From the NCBI GenBank assembly GCA_015501075.1, contig JADNYJ010000034.1, forward strand, positions 221,159 through 285,158: 64,000 nucleotides of DNA, in the 5' to 3' direction. Source of the stretch: Gymnopilus junonius. Its lineage: Eukaryota; Basidiomycota; Agaricomycetes; Agaricales; Galerinaceae. A model generated the notes under the pieces. That model was not told the origin of the DNA. It made no database searches and saw only the letters and a list, made by a program, of their open reading frames with translations. This document shows positions 48,091 to 59,838 of the stretch, piece by piece (within the stretch, counting starts at the first letter, position 1; the number at the start of each line of letters is the position of its first letter). A program made the translations under genes and the position numbers.

Positions 48091-51000
48091 AGCACTAATT
48101 TAAGGCAATGCATCTTACCTGGTGTTTTCATACACTGCATCCAATAATTCAGCCGCTTTTGTACAGTTCGGGTCCTCGTGGTGTCATTTCCGTCATCACT
48201 ATCTTTGCGGCTTTGTCCTCATCACTCGCCTTTTCATCCTGGTTGTTCTCGTCATCAGCAGTTCGAAAGAAAAGCAAGGCCACCAATACTCACTTTCAAG
48301 TTATCTATTTTTATCTTTCACTCTCGTCGGACAGTGACGATGAGGTGCAGAAGGTCTTCATATTCTTTTGCTCACCAAATCCTTGAAACAAACATGTCAG
48401 AACTGTTAAACAAAAGGCGGAAACCATATTACTCACCTCGTTTCATACAGATCTCAAAGTTCTGTACCCGCTTCAAGATTATGGTCAGCGCACTATCCAA
48501 TGATCCTTTACTCACCTTATGTAACAGGACCATACATGGTTAACAAGTCTTAGGCAGAATAGTACCGTTCAAAATACTGGCAGAGTTTCTGGGTAGCAAT
48601 GGGAGGAGGCACTGCTCATCGTTGCTTTTCTATCCCCTCTTTATACTTTTCTCTTTCTCCGGTCCTTCTTCTTCTCGCTTCTTCTAACCTTGATCCATCA
48701 TTTCACTTGGCTTCTCGCTCATTCTCCGGACATCAAATGCTACATTTATGGCATTCTAAATTTATCTTGCCTCCTCTCATTATCATCCAATCCACCCCTC
48801 CTTTATATCTTTTTCAACACCCATGCTCTATGCACCCTCTCAACACTATTTTCTCTCCTGAAAGAGTCCACCATCTCACTCAATTTCTCCCTTTGCAATA
48901 TTCTTTGCACGTCAATTTCAGTATTTAGTCTTCTCATTATGTAACCATGCTTCTAATTCTAATTCTGGTTCCATTCCGCGCACTTCCAATGATGACATCT
49001 CCACATTTTCAAACTTCTCCCTTCTCAGCCTACACCTTGGGACTCGACACTGTAAGATACCAATGTCAAAACTCTACATCCAATGTTTCCCGGATTTGCC
49101 TTATTTTATTTCATTCCTCATGTCCCATAACATGAATTAACATTGCGCTTATTTGCCCAAAGCTATTTTAGCTTCTGTATCCACAGAACTCCGAATCACC
49201 TTCTCAAGCGCATCTGCACAACAATACTTTACTCCAATTCATTTCTTCTAGCCTTCAATCCACCAACAATCCCAATGCATGCTGCACCATTGTCTGTTTA
49301 ACATTCATACACTCCCTCAATTACATCTCTTGCTCCTTCGTCTGCACAAAAAAAAGGATGCACAGGTACACAGGTTAAAAATAGATGTCATAGCATTCCT
49401 GTGTGTTCCACGCTCGACTTGGGAGGTAGCATGCCATTCAGGTGCTCATTGCTTTAACCATGGTGCTTCTTTTGTGACTAATAAAATGTCAATGAAAGTT
49501 TCTGCCTTGAGAATAATAGGAAGAATATGTGCGTGAGTCGATATCAAAGATAAGTCGCCTGGATCAAAAGCGCCGGATGCATGGAAGCACCTTTGATGAG
49601 ATAATGGCGCTCAACAATGGCTATAATTAGATCACTGAAGAAAGACTTCTCCTCACAATGAAATCAACTTGACGGCCCTCACATTCCCCAGGCTCAATAC
49701 TTTAAATGGTAAACTTCGATTATCTTATGGCAAATGACCCTATTGACTGAGTACTGACTGCAAATCAACCCTAAAATGGCCTCCAACATTATTCCTCGAG
49801 GAAATTTCATTGGTTTCTAACTTCAAATTATTTTCTCCTCCCTTGTTTATCACTTCTAGAATTTCATTCCTCTCCATTTAGCCTCCAAAATACGATCTCT
49901 CCATGTGCTCAGTCATAACCATTCAGTCTGACAAAATTTCACTTGGTTTATTTCAATTTCTTCTCTCTTCCTCTATAAAATTTTCCTTCTCCCTGAATCT
50001 CTTCGCTTATCTGCTACAGTATAAATACTAGACTTCCATACTAGAGCTCACCAGTGAATTTCACTGCAGAAATTGACTCAGAAGCTATAGAATAAGCAGA
50101 AGAATCACTCAAACCTTTCTCAAAGTACTCAAATCTCCGAAATCACACCTTACTTTGAAAGCTCAAAGCTATTTTATTACATCTACATACACCTACACCC
50201 ATTTTGGATCTCCTGGAGTCCATCTAATGATCCCCATGAACTCACATCATTTCAACCCCTTCCTTTCAAACTATTGAGTTTTCCCTCATAGATTGTCCTG
50301 GAAAGGAAGCACTATGGAAATCCAAATTTTATCATTTGTCTCATGATGACATCATTAAAGAACTAGCTTGTTTTAATGGAAGACTTGTAAGTTCAGTCCC
50401 TGAAGAGTTAATTTAAGTGCGAGTACCACACAACAGCACTGACCTACCCTCTCCTCCATCACCGTTTCCACCTCATTTCCGCCTCCATTCCATCTTATGT
50501 AATTTAATGTAATCTTCGGCTCTCAGGAAGCAGCGCTTCCGGTTGACTAAGATATGTTGAGAAAATGGCAGGATGGAGGCTATTTCATTCCGAGATGAGT
50601 TCAAGCAATGTGCACAGTTTATTAAATGCACAGATCTACTGCAATTGATTCAGTAAGTAACAGGTCATTACTGATTAAGGAATCCAAGTAGCGTCACGGA
50701 AATTGCCTGGTACAAGTTGCAAACATGCTTGCAAGTTTTAGTTGCCATCAACCATGGTCAGTTTAGCACGAAATAAGTTTACCGCAAAGAAAATGAGTGG
50801 ATTAGGATATATAAGTAAAAGATAAGATGATATATTTCCAGATAATTGCACATATGGAGTTTGAGTAATTGAGGACACTGAGAAATGTTCACGGCACATG
50901 CTATCTGTTAAGCGCCCGTCTATTCCTCCATACCTGATTCACAATTCACTTCGTTTTCACACCACAATTTAGCACTATCTAGGCCCAGTCATTTACTTTA

Positions 51001-51919
51001 CATATATAAGGATGCAAATGACTAGTCGCTTCTCGGGGAGAAATCTGACAACAAGGTGAGATCACATTGGTACGTATTTCTTGGCTTGACGAGAACACTG
51101 CATCCGGAAGAAAAGAAGCAATTTAACAGCCAATAGAAATACAACCAGATACCTATTCAATGGAGTAGCATATCCAGTTGGTCCACGATCGCCAGCCGAC
51201 TGAAAAAAATTTCAAATCTTGAGGTACGGAAGTCGGAACTGCATGCACACCCGTCTCTTCTCCTCCGTCCCCCATTCTGCGCTCAAACACGCATTTCTGC
51301 AAAACCGCACTTCTTCGGAGTTCGGCCCTAGTGTACGTTACCCATCAAAGATGCTGAGAAGCTTGAAAATTTTCACCGCTAGCAGTGAAAAAGATCGCAT
51401 GCGATGATTCTCGTTCATTGTGGTGTTCTGGAATTCAGATTTCTGAGAAGGTTGTTGTTCTCGTTCTCTCATTCATTTTTTGACAGGCCTAGGCTCGGCT
51501 GTTGTTTGAGGTTGCTTCGGGATGAAATTGTTCAGATGGGCTATGTGTCCGTCTTTCAGATACAAGGTCGATATTGAGCACAATGACGAGTGTGCTATTA
51601 GGTCTATGCATTAATTGAAAGTAAATCAACTCAACTTTTTTTTGGGGAGTCACAATGAAAAATCAATACCCAATCTTACTCGATGTCATACTCGACAAGA
51701 GGTATATGGAGTAGCGGAGAATGATCAGTCCAATTGCGACGGAGGACAAGTCAATTCCGTCTTTGCATCCATTCCGCCTATTCCGATCAAACTCGCTTTA
51801 TTCCTCCATCCCACTAGTACGCCCTGGGTCCGAATGATGCTAAGAATACATTTATTTCGCTTGCAAGGGTGCTACTAGTAGATACAGGGTAGACCAGAAA
51901 TGTATATAAGCTACATGGA

Positions 51920-53450
51920 TTTTGGTAGCTTACTCCCCATCATCTGGTCCTCTCTCCTCCTCGTTTTCTTCTTCCTCCTCGTCCTCATCCTCTGCACCCG
52001 CCTGCATCTTCGCCACTGGACAGGCAGGCAAGCACAATGACGACGACGCTTATGGGTTCACCTTGGAGGCGGTAGGTCTTTCCGTTGTGTTCTTCTGCCT
52101 TGCTTTGGTTGACGAGGTGATAATTCAGGCAACTGCCATTGTTTTCACGGTAAGCGACGCGATATACTCCAGATCGGGATGAATACTCACTCACAATTCG
52201 CAGAGCACGCTCGACCGCCACTGATTTTCCTGCCCACCCATCGTAAGTTCTTCATTTCGATAGCACGCCGTTTCGGTATTCACGCGGATGTTTCCCCAGA
52301 AAATCAGTTCAAAAACCACATGTGGGTCGTTGGGTATGTCATCGACAGTGTCGGGAGGCAGACATGACGAAGGAGGGGTGATGCAGCTGTGGATTATGGA
52401 GGTAAGAATCCCGTTGGGCCCAAGGAAGTGACGGGTTTTGATCTGAGCAGTGTTGGCGGCCTTGGAAATGGAAAGGCGGACGGATCGAGGGTCGAGGAGG
52501 GGATAGAGGCGTGCTGTCGCGTACTCGTAGCCGCTCTCAGCGAGCACTGCTGCCCGTGCGTACGTGCTCGCAGTCTCCCCTCTTCGGTCTAATTCGAATC
52601 GGTCACAGGTGGCGCGGCGCCAACCGCACGTTCGAAAGCCATTGAAGATCGACAAGAAAGGTGGGTGCGGCACTGCCATTCTTGCAGGGGAGATGAGCTG
52701 GAACGAGGAATGGAATGTGAGCAGGCAGCACCGAATCCCAGTTTAGTAGACGCTTACTTGATTCGTCTCAGCACGCCGGCCTTCCAACACCGCCAGAGGA
52801 GAACGACGCAGGGGGCGGCGGCGGCGGCGGGCAAGCCTAGCCATGCCGTGTAAGTCCCTTCCCCTGCCCATTTTCTCCGAAGTTGAATGGCACTTCCCGC
52901 CAGCGCGCTAACGTAGATGTAGATCTCGACTACCAGGAAGTAGTCGAGACCGCTGTGCATGCCTATAACGACTGGCTGACGACTGGGCGGGCCATAAGTA
53001 AAGGACGGGGACGGGACGGAGGGTGCTGACGGACGAAGTGGATCTGAAAAGACACGCTGGGTGAGTTACACGCGTCCGAACGAAGATTTCGAATCGTAAC
53101 GTACCTATGCGCAGCTGTTCACCCACGACACATGCCTCGGCCTATCAGAACGCGTCCACGACGGTCTCGTTGCGACTTGTGTTGGGTGCGAGAAGAGAGG
53201 TCGGAGGGAAAGGGAATGCGTCATCGGACTCGGTAAGCCGCCTGTTCGCGCCATATGTGAGTTGTGCACATTTGAACAAAGATTTCAAATAAAAACATAC
53301 CTAGGTAGCCCCTCCATACGCCCTGGCCCATCAGGATGCACTCTCGCCGTGTTGGGTGCGAGAACAGTAGGGTGCGAAAATGGGTGCTGATCGAAAGTCG
53401 TCGACGGAAGAGAGTGAGCTCGACAAGGGGAGAAGACGGAGGATCATTGG
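51920..53450 (-). pseudogene. Broken spliced gene in spacer 2, unknown family
   Basis: Counterpart of 43760-45320. One open block (52191-52679) reads through SGYEYATARLYPLLDPRSVR, SISKAANTAQIKTRHFLGPN and VVFELIFWGNIRVNTETACY. Another (52754-52960) reads GLDYFLVVEIYIYVSALAGS then a basic and a hydrophobic stretch. Double stops follow SLLAPNTSRNETVVDAF, as in unit 1. Family not recognised. Confidence 0.35.
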
Positions 53451-53796
53451 TATGCTGTTATCTAATCATTCGGTCTCGACTAACAACTCGCACTGAGCTT
53501 TGTCGGTGTAATTTCGAGCGCCGAAAATAGACGTCATCGTCAGCGAGTGGTATTTTGACGTGGCAGGCTAACAGAGCGATCATGTGTCTGCAGTTACCAA
53601 GCCTTGTAAATATGTCTCTCAAAAATACCGACCATTCATCTTACAGACAGCTACTTAAAAACACGGACTCTCTCTTCATCACCAACGCTTACAGGCCACA
53701 AAGCACCGCCTCTGCCCTCCGCAGCAGTCGTGACCTCCTCATCAAGCAGAAACGCTAGAACACATTGAAATCACAAAATTCCCACACCGTCTGGAG

Positions 53797-56700
53797 ATGA
53801 AACCTTCTGCTGTTGCCGTCGACTTTGGGACGAGTGATCCCGACGACTTTGAACAAATCCCTTATCCACACTCCTCTTCTACTTTCCTAGTCCGACTCCC
53901 ATCACCGCCAACACGTGGACATCCATCGACCGTGACGAGGAGCTGCCGTTGCACTACATGTCAGACGAAAAGGCCAGGAGGAGGGTCAAGAACCCGCCAG
54001 CTGTACCGGGCCCGGTGGATGGCGCTGGCGAGTACGAGTATGTGAGCTCGGAGGAGAAGGAGAGGGATTATTACGAGTACGATGACCAGGGCAAGGATGT
54101 GTATTCCAAGCCCCGTCCTCTGCACACTGCGCGCCTGGGCAGCGGTCGTCCGCCGCAGCCTCCCCTGCCGCCTCCCACTTCCCTTGTAAGTTCTTTCGCC
54201 CGCACCCGCTCTCCACTAACTAACACCCCCTCCCTTCCCCCAGAAAGAGTTCCTCTCGCAGAACATGGACCACCTCCCGCCCATCATCTACACCCTCCTG
54301 TCCTGCTGGACCCGGTTCCACCGCATCGGGGCCTCCAATATCGTCGTATGGGACGAGGCCCACTTTGGAAAATTCGGCTCGCACTACCTCAAGCGCGAGT
54401 TTTACTTTGACGTCCACCCGCCGTTGGGGAAGATGCTGGTCGGCCTCACGGGGTTGTTAGCAGGGTATGATGGCAGCTTTGAGTTTAAGAGCGGCGAGGC
54501 GTATCCGGAGAGTGTGCCGTATGTCGCTATGCGGGTGATGCTGGCGTTGTTTGGGGTGGGGATGGTGCCGCTGGGGTGGTATACGAGCGTGGAGCTGGGG
54601 ATGAGTAGGTGGGCGTGTCATTTGACGGCGTTGATGGTGTTGTTGGGTATGTGCTGGCATCTTGGAACTGGGATTTCTCGTTGAGCTGACTGAATTATGA
54701 TAACAGATGTGGGCTGGTTGTGCATATCTAGATTTATTCTACTGGACTCGATGCTCCTGTTCTTCACGTTCCTTACTGTTTTCTGTCTAACTAAATTTCA
54801 TAATCAACAATACCAGCAAGTCTCTTTATTCCTCTGCCACTGACTAACCACTCACGCTTGCTCTCTTCCAGGTCGTTCTCCGTCGATTGGTGGACATGGC
54901 TGTTCCTCACTGGGACCTCTATCGGCGCCGTCACCAGGTAAGCTTTACCTCCTTTAACCATGTCTTATCCTTCTCACCTCACCTCACCTCACCTCCATAG
55001 TGTCAAAATGATCGGTCTGTTCGTCACCGCCCTCGTAGGTGTCTACACGATCGAAGACCTCTGGGAGAAATTCGGCGACACCAAAATGACCTGGGTACGT
55101 TATCTCCACCATCACCCACCAGCCGATGTCCTTATTCTGATTTGACCCCACACAGCGAGAACAAGCTAAACACTGGGGCGCACGCGTCCTTTGTCTGATC
55201 GTCGTGCCCATTCTGGTGTTCATGCTCAGCTTCAAAATCCACTTTATGATTTTGAACCATTCAGGTCCTGGGGATGCACAGATGAGCTCTTTGTTCCAAG
55301 CTAATCTCATCGGGAACGATTTCGCTCAGAATCCTCTCAGTAAGCCTCTCATCCTCTCTTCCCAATCGAAACACTCACACCCCTCGCAGAAATCGCCTAT
55401 GGATCCAAAATCACACTGAAAAACATGGGCTGGGGCGGCGGCCTGCTGCACTCGCACGTGCAAACATACCCGGTGGGCTCAAACCAGCAACAAGTGACGT
55501 GCTACCACTACAAAGACAACAACAACGAATGGACGGTCCTGCCTCGATGGAACGAGCCGCCTTACAACCCCACCTCGCCGGAACTGCGATACCTCAAACA
55601 CGGGGACACCATCATCCTACGACACGTCCCCACCACGCGGAATCTGCACTCGCACACGGTGCTGGCGCCCGTGACGAAGCTGAATTACGAGGTGTCGTGT
55701 TATGGGAACGAGACGATTGGGGACCATCACGATCATTGGCGGGTGGAAGTGGTGGATGACGTGAAGCGCGGGGGGAAGGGCGGGGATGTGGGCCGTATAC
55801 ACTCGCTGACGACGCGACTGAGGTTGAGGCATGAGACGCTGGGGTGTTATTTGAGAGCGGCGAATGGTATTTTGCCGCAGTGGGGGTTCAAGCAGGTTGA
55901 GGTGAGCTGTGATAAGGAGGATAATAAGGGTGATGAACATACGTATTGGAATGTGGAGAGTCATTGGAATGAACGGTGTATGTTGTTATTTCCTCCTCCT
56001 CTCTTCCTCTCCTCCTTTCTCGTCTCCTACCAAACCCGCATCTAACACATCCTTTCTTTGTATCTCTAGTACCCCCCGGCGACACCAAATTCTACCGCTC
56101 CCCGTTCCTCCGGGACTTTTGGCACCTCAACGTCGCCATGATGACCTCCAACAACGCGCTCATCCCGGACCCCGACAAAGAGGACATCCTCGCCTCCAAG
56201 CCTTTCGATTGGCCTTTACTCCGCCTCGGCCTGAGGATGTGCGGCTGGGGCGATACGCAGCTCAAGTATTATTTGATGGGCACGCCGGTGGTATGGTGGG
56301 GCAGCACGTTGGCTCTGGGGGCGATGGTGTTGGCGGTGGGCGTGTATTGGGGGAGGTGGCAGAGGAAATATAGGGATATGGACGCGCGTGAGTTTGTTTT
56401 TGGATTTATGGGCTTTGAAATTTGGTGAGATGCTGATTTTCGCTTTTTTTTTTTTTCGACAGATGAATGGGATCATTTCTTGTATGTGGGCAAGATCGCT
56501 GGGTTTGGATGGTTCTTCCACTTTGGTACGTCGTTGTCCTCATTTCCTTTACCCTCCGTCCTCCGGTCGACTGTTGACTCTACTTGTCATACTCAGTGCC
56601 CTTCCTTATCATGGGTCGCGTCACCTACTTGCATCATTACGTAAGACCCTCTCCCTTTCCTCCACCCTTACTCCTTACTTACCCCTCCTCTATCCTCTAG

Positions 56701-56998
56701 CTCCCCACGCTCTACTTTGCCGTCCTCATGCTCTCACATGTCCTTGACCACTTCATATTCACCTCCAAGCACCTCTCTGAACGCACTAAATTGATAGCGT
56801 TCGGGATTTGTGCGGGATCGGTGGTCGGCACGTTCTGGTGGTTCAAGGCGGTAGCGTTTGGGATTGAGGGCCCGGTTAATGAACATTGGGGGTTGCAGTG
56901 GCGGGATGTAAGTTTTGTTTGGATTTTTCTTTTTGATTTTGACTTTTTTTTTGGTTTTTTTGCAGAGCTGGAATATCTACGAGCCGCATCAAAATTAA
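53797..56998 (+). CDS. PMT2: PMT2-type protein O-mannosyltransferase, copy 3 (full length)
   Basis: ER-membrane enzyme transferring mannose from dolichyl-phosphate-mannose to Ser/Thr of secretory proteins. It is the only copy with all domains. Order: acidic N-terminal tail, GT39 catalytic membrane domain ([98 protein letters not shown]), MIR repeats ([46 protein letters not shown]), and a C-terminal four-helix domain ([66 protein letters not shown]). It ends [10 protein letters not shown] with TAA at 56996-56998. Short introns separate the exons. One base appears missing near 53882 (TTTCCTAG against TTTCCCTAG in copy 2), which breaks the first exon after HSSST. Translation from the in-frame ATG at about 53958 would spare all membrane domains. 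Confidence 0.9.
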
Positions 56999-57739
56999 AT
57001 ATAAAGGATATTGTCGTGTCAAAACGAGTCGAGTCGAGTTTGTTCGAGGGTTCGAGGCTTTGTGAGATTTGTGGTTTGCGGGATTTGTGGAATTTTGAGT
57101 TGGCTTACTTGCTATTGCCGTTGTTGCCGTTGTTGTATTGGAAGGTATGGGAAGTATTGACGCAAAGTATTTCATTCTTTGATTACTCTTATGATGGACT
57201 GATGGTTTCGTAGTACTATCGCATATACACCCCCCCACTTCCCTCGCTTTCGACTTAATTTAATTCGAATTTCATCTTTTTTTCCGACTCGGGTTGTTAG
57301 GGCTTACAGCCGTAGAATCCAGATACTCGGCAAGAGGAAAATTCAAAACCTTAGAATTTAAGTGGATTTATAGGCGGGTAATTTACATTGGACTTGGATA
57401 CTGTACTGGTGAATTGTCGGGGGAACTGCTGGACGAGAGATAAGAGTGGCCGGAAGTAATAAATAAGTCCAGTACAGTACGAGTACATCATCGTGACACA
57501 GCAAAGCGGGGGGTTCGTGTTTAATACTACGGAAAAAATGGCTATCCGCTCCATTCATGTTTCCGTTTTGGTTTCCATTCGACTTTGACATGAGAAATGA
57601 CATGGAAAATTATAGAGTGCTGATATGTTTTTTACTCACCGCAGAGGATCGATCCTGAACAAGTGGGCGGTACTACTCTAATACTGAATCCATTGCTGAA
57701 CACTTCCAACTAATACAATATCCAGCCCACACTCAAATT

Positions 57740-58333
57740 ATGAACATGAAGAACATGTTTGATACCATTCACCCAGACCTGCATGCACACCTCATAAACG
57801 CTTTCAGGGAACACCATGACGCAGAAGAAACAAGAAAAGTCATGAACAAGATGGCGACAGGAAGAATAGATATCAGATAGACCAATGTGCCTAATACAGG
57901 GGAACACGCCAACGCTGTTGCGACCACGTTCGGGAATTCCAAGATGATGTGTACAAACACATTCCATGAGATGACTGACACCTGATGCGCAGGTGGGGAC
58001 ATGGTCCATGAAGCGTCGCATGCTTTGGGGATCACGAAGGATTATTTTTCACAGAATCCTCATGACCACCATGATACCACGGCTATTTCCTCTCTGCAAA
58101 GAAAGGGTGCCCTCTTGGTTCTGATGTTAAAAGTGGCTGTAAGTGTGGTCAGGGGTTTTCGATGCCTCAGACTGACAACTTGTTTTTTTTTTCTTGTTAG
58201 ATTTAAATCAAGATTTTGAGCATCTCAAAGCACTGCATCACATGTAATGCATAAGAATGCCGATTCCTACAAGGTCTTGCTCACACTGCTATGCACGGGC
58301 TCAATGCACCTCTTCGAAGAAGTTCAAGGCTAA
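57740..58333 (+). pseudogene. Aspzincin-like metallopeptidase remnant
   Basis: Plus-strand blocks resembling fungal aspzincins (M35 / lysine-specific metallo-endopeptidase). MKNMFDTIHPDLHAHLINAF starts near 57746. A block near 57897 reads NTGEHANAVATTFGNSKMM. The zinc motif is at 58001: MVHEASHALGITKDYFSQ, an HExxH helix followed by the G.TKDY loop that supplies the third ligand in this group. After a GTAAGT...TTAG intron comes DFEHLKALHHM and, one frame on, MHKNADSYKVLLTLLC, ending at TAA 58331-58333; the A..NADSY pattern is typical of the family's C-terminus. No signal peptide or full prodomain is seen, and frames change between blocks. The family call is moderate; activity is doubtful. Confidence 0.5.
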
Positions 58334-58470
58334 CTGCAAACCAGGAGAAAAGAAGGGCACACACTGTACTAGGTATCATAGTTATTAGATTTCTCGAAGC
58401 CATAATACATCATGGTTATGAAAGACGCATATCATTCAAATATGTCGTTCTCGAGCTATTCCTTACAATT

Positions 58471-59838
58471 TCATTTAAATTGCATATCTTCTCCCATTGG
58501 CACACTCCCTACGCCATCTGGTCCTTTAGGACCCATGCTAACCCCTCGAAGCGCAGGATAACGGGCGGCTAGCAAATTAAGATACTTTGTACTGTATCGG
58601 TGGTTGACCACCTCTTTCAAATGTGAATGCTTCACGTCTGAATGTTCTGAATGTTCGCGCAGGTCTCGAGGCATATTTCCTCTATATCTGGGGTAAAGGA
58701 AGTCTTCCCTCAGCCAATCCACGCCAAAAGGCCTGTCGCAAAAGTAAAATGAGCACTAATAAATGACACATTGTGTTATGCGAATGGTGTACTTCTGTGA
58801 CAACGGAACATAGTCGCTTGTCACAAGACTCCCCATAGGACTCGATGATGAATGAAGCTGTCAATTTACGCAGTCCGGGAAGGAGTCTCCATTACTTGGA
58901 GCATGTTACAAGAATGACGCGAGGTAAGAAAAGTTCTCGAATAGGGGTTTGCCTTTCTGCGCATGCGACAATGCTTCGCCAATATCTTCATCAGAAACCG
59001 GTGCAAAATAGGATCCATGTCGAGGGCTTATAATTTCTAGACGTTCAATAGAGCGACCAGGGACGACATTCTTTATCATATTAAAAGGACCTTTGAAAGC
59101 CCGCAGCTGGAGACAGACTGAGAGTGGCAGGTCGAACGAGGATAGCAGACAATCACAGTCCTCCACAACACTGAGTCCTTCCAAGTTGGGGCAAGCATCG
59201 AGTAACATCAGTAAGCCAGATACATCGCGAGTAAAGCGTGGAATTGGAATTGTTAAATAGACCAATCTCTGGAGGAAACCCTGCATGGCGGTATTTGATA
59301 CAACTTGTTCAAGTCGAGAAGTATCACTTATCACCATCGAAACCTTGGACAAAGAAGAGATTTGTTCCAGTGCCTTTAGAATTTCGCTGTGAGTCGCAAC
59401 TCCGTGCAATGTAAGTGTAAACCTTTGCATGCTCTTGAATGATGGAAGGAGCAGTGCAAAATCCTTCATTAGAGACTGAAAATCTGAATAGAAAGCGGTA
59501 ACCACTGGGGAGGGCTTCAGGCGAAAAACTTCTCTGGGATGATCAGTCCATGCCAGCTCCAACTCACGCACATGGTGGGCAAGATTAGAGTGCGTTGCGA
59601 GACGTTTAAGATGCTCAGAGATGGGCTTCAGCACGTTAGAATTTCGACTTAGCCAGTCTTCGCTCAGACCTTCGAGCAAGGTGGCCCAACGCAGGAAAGA
59701 AACATGTCTAAATAAGGGCCGTACGGCGATGTCGTGGAAGTGATGGCAAGCGAGGCACAGGCCCTTGACGTCCTCTTGAGAACAATATCGGAAGCACATA
59801 TCCCATATTTCAACGGGAATGTAGTCAGGGAACTTCAT
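58471..59838 (-). CDS. F-box protein, C-terminal part disrupted
   Basis: Substrate-receptor candidate for an SCF ubiquitin ligase. The ATG at 59838 (MKFPDYIPVEIWDMCFRYCS) fits an F-box start (P.EIW...F....); a GTG further upstream was not used. QEDVKGLCLACHHFHDIAVR and PLFRHVSFLRWATLLEGLSE follow. A Leu-rich region runs to about codon 305 (LHGVATHSEILKALEQISSL, ACPNLEGLSVVEDCDCLLSS), then a stop at 58906. Protein-like sequence continues in another frame (IRELFLPRVILVTC, LLPGLRKLTASFII), and after a likely intron in a further block to 58471 (DWLREDFLYPRYRGNMPRDL, YLNLLAARYPALRGVSM). The full gene probably spans the whole interval with one frame break. Distantly related in type to the relics at 21-28 kb. 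Confidence 0.7.

Larger units (their letters stand above)
47841..53470. other. Spacer of repeat unit 2
   Basis: About 5.6 kb matching the spacer of unit 1. It holds a 31-bp tandem duplication just left of its start, a shorter version of the 21-bp minisatellite, the plus-strand coding-like fragment (50292-50415), and the minus-strand broken gene (about 51920-53450), here with longer open stretches (52191-52679). It lacks the ~94-bp segment present in unit 1. Confidence 0.6.
45341..53488 (+). repeat. Direct repeat unit 2 (PMT2 5' part plus spacer)
   Basis: Second unit, about 8.15 kb, head-to-tail with unit 1. It starts at gcactgagctttgtcggtg and ends where that sequence recurs before copy 3 (about 53489). 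Long parts of the spacer match unit 1 with only scattered substitutions. For example 50581-50880 corresponds to 42421-42720 with one visible difference. Other parts carry more changes and indels. Confidence 0.88.
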
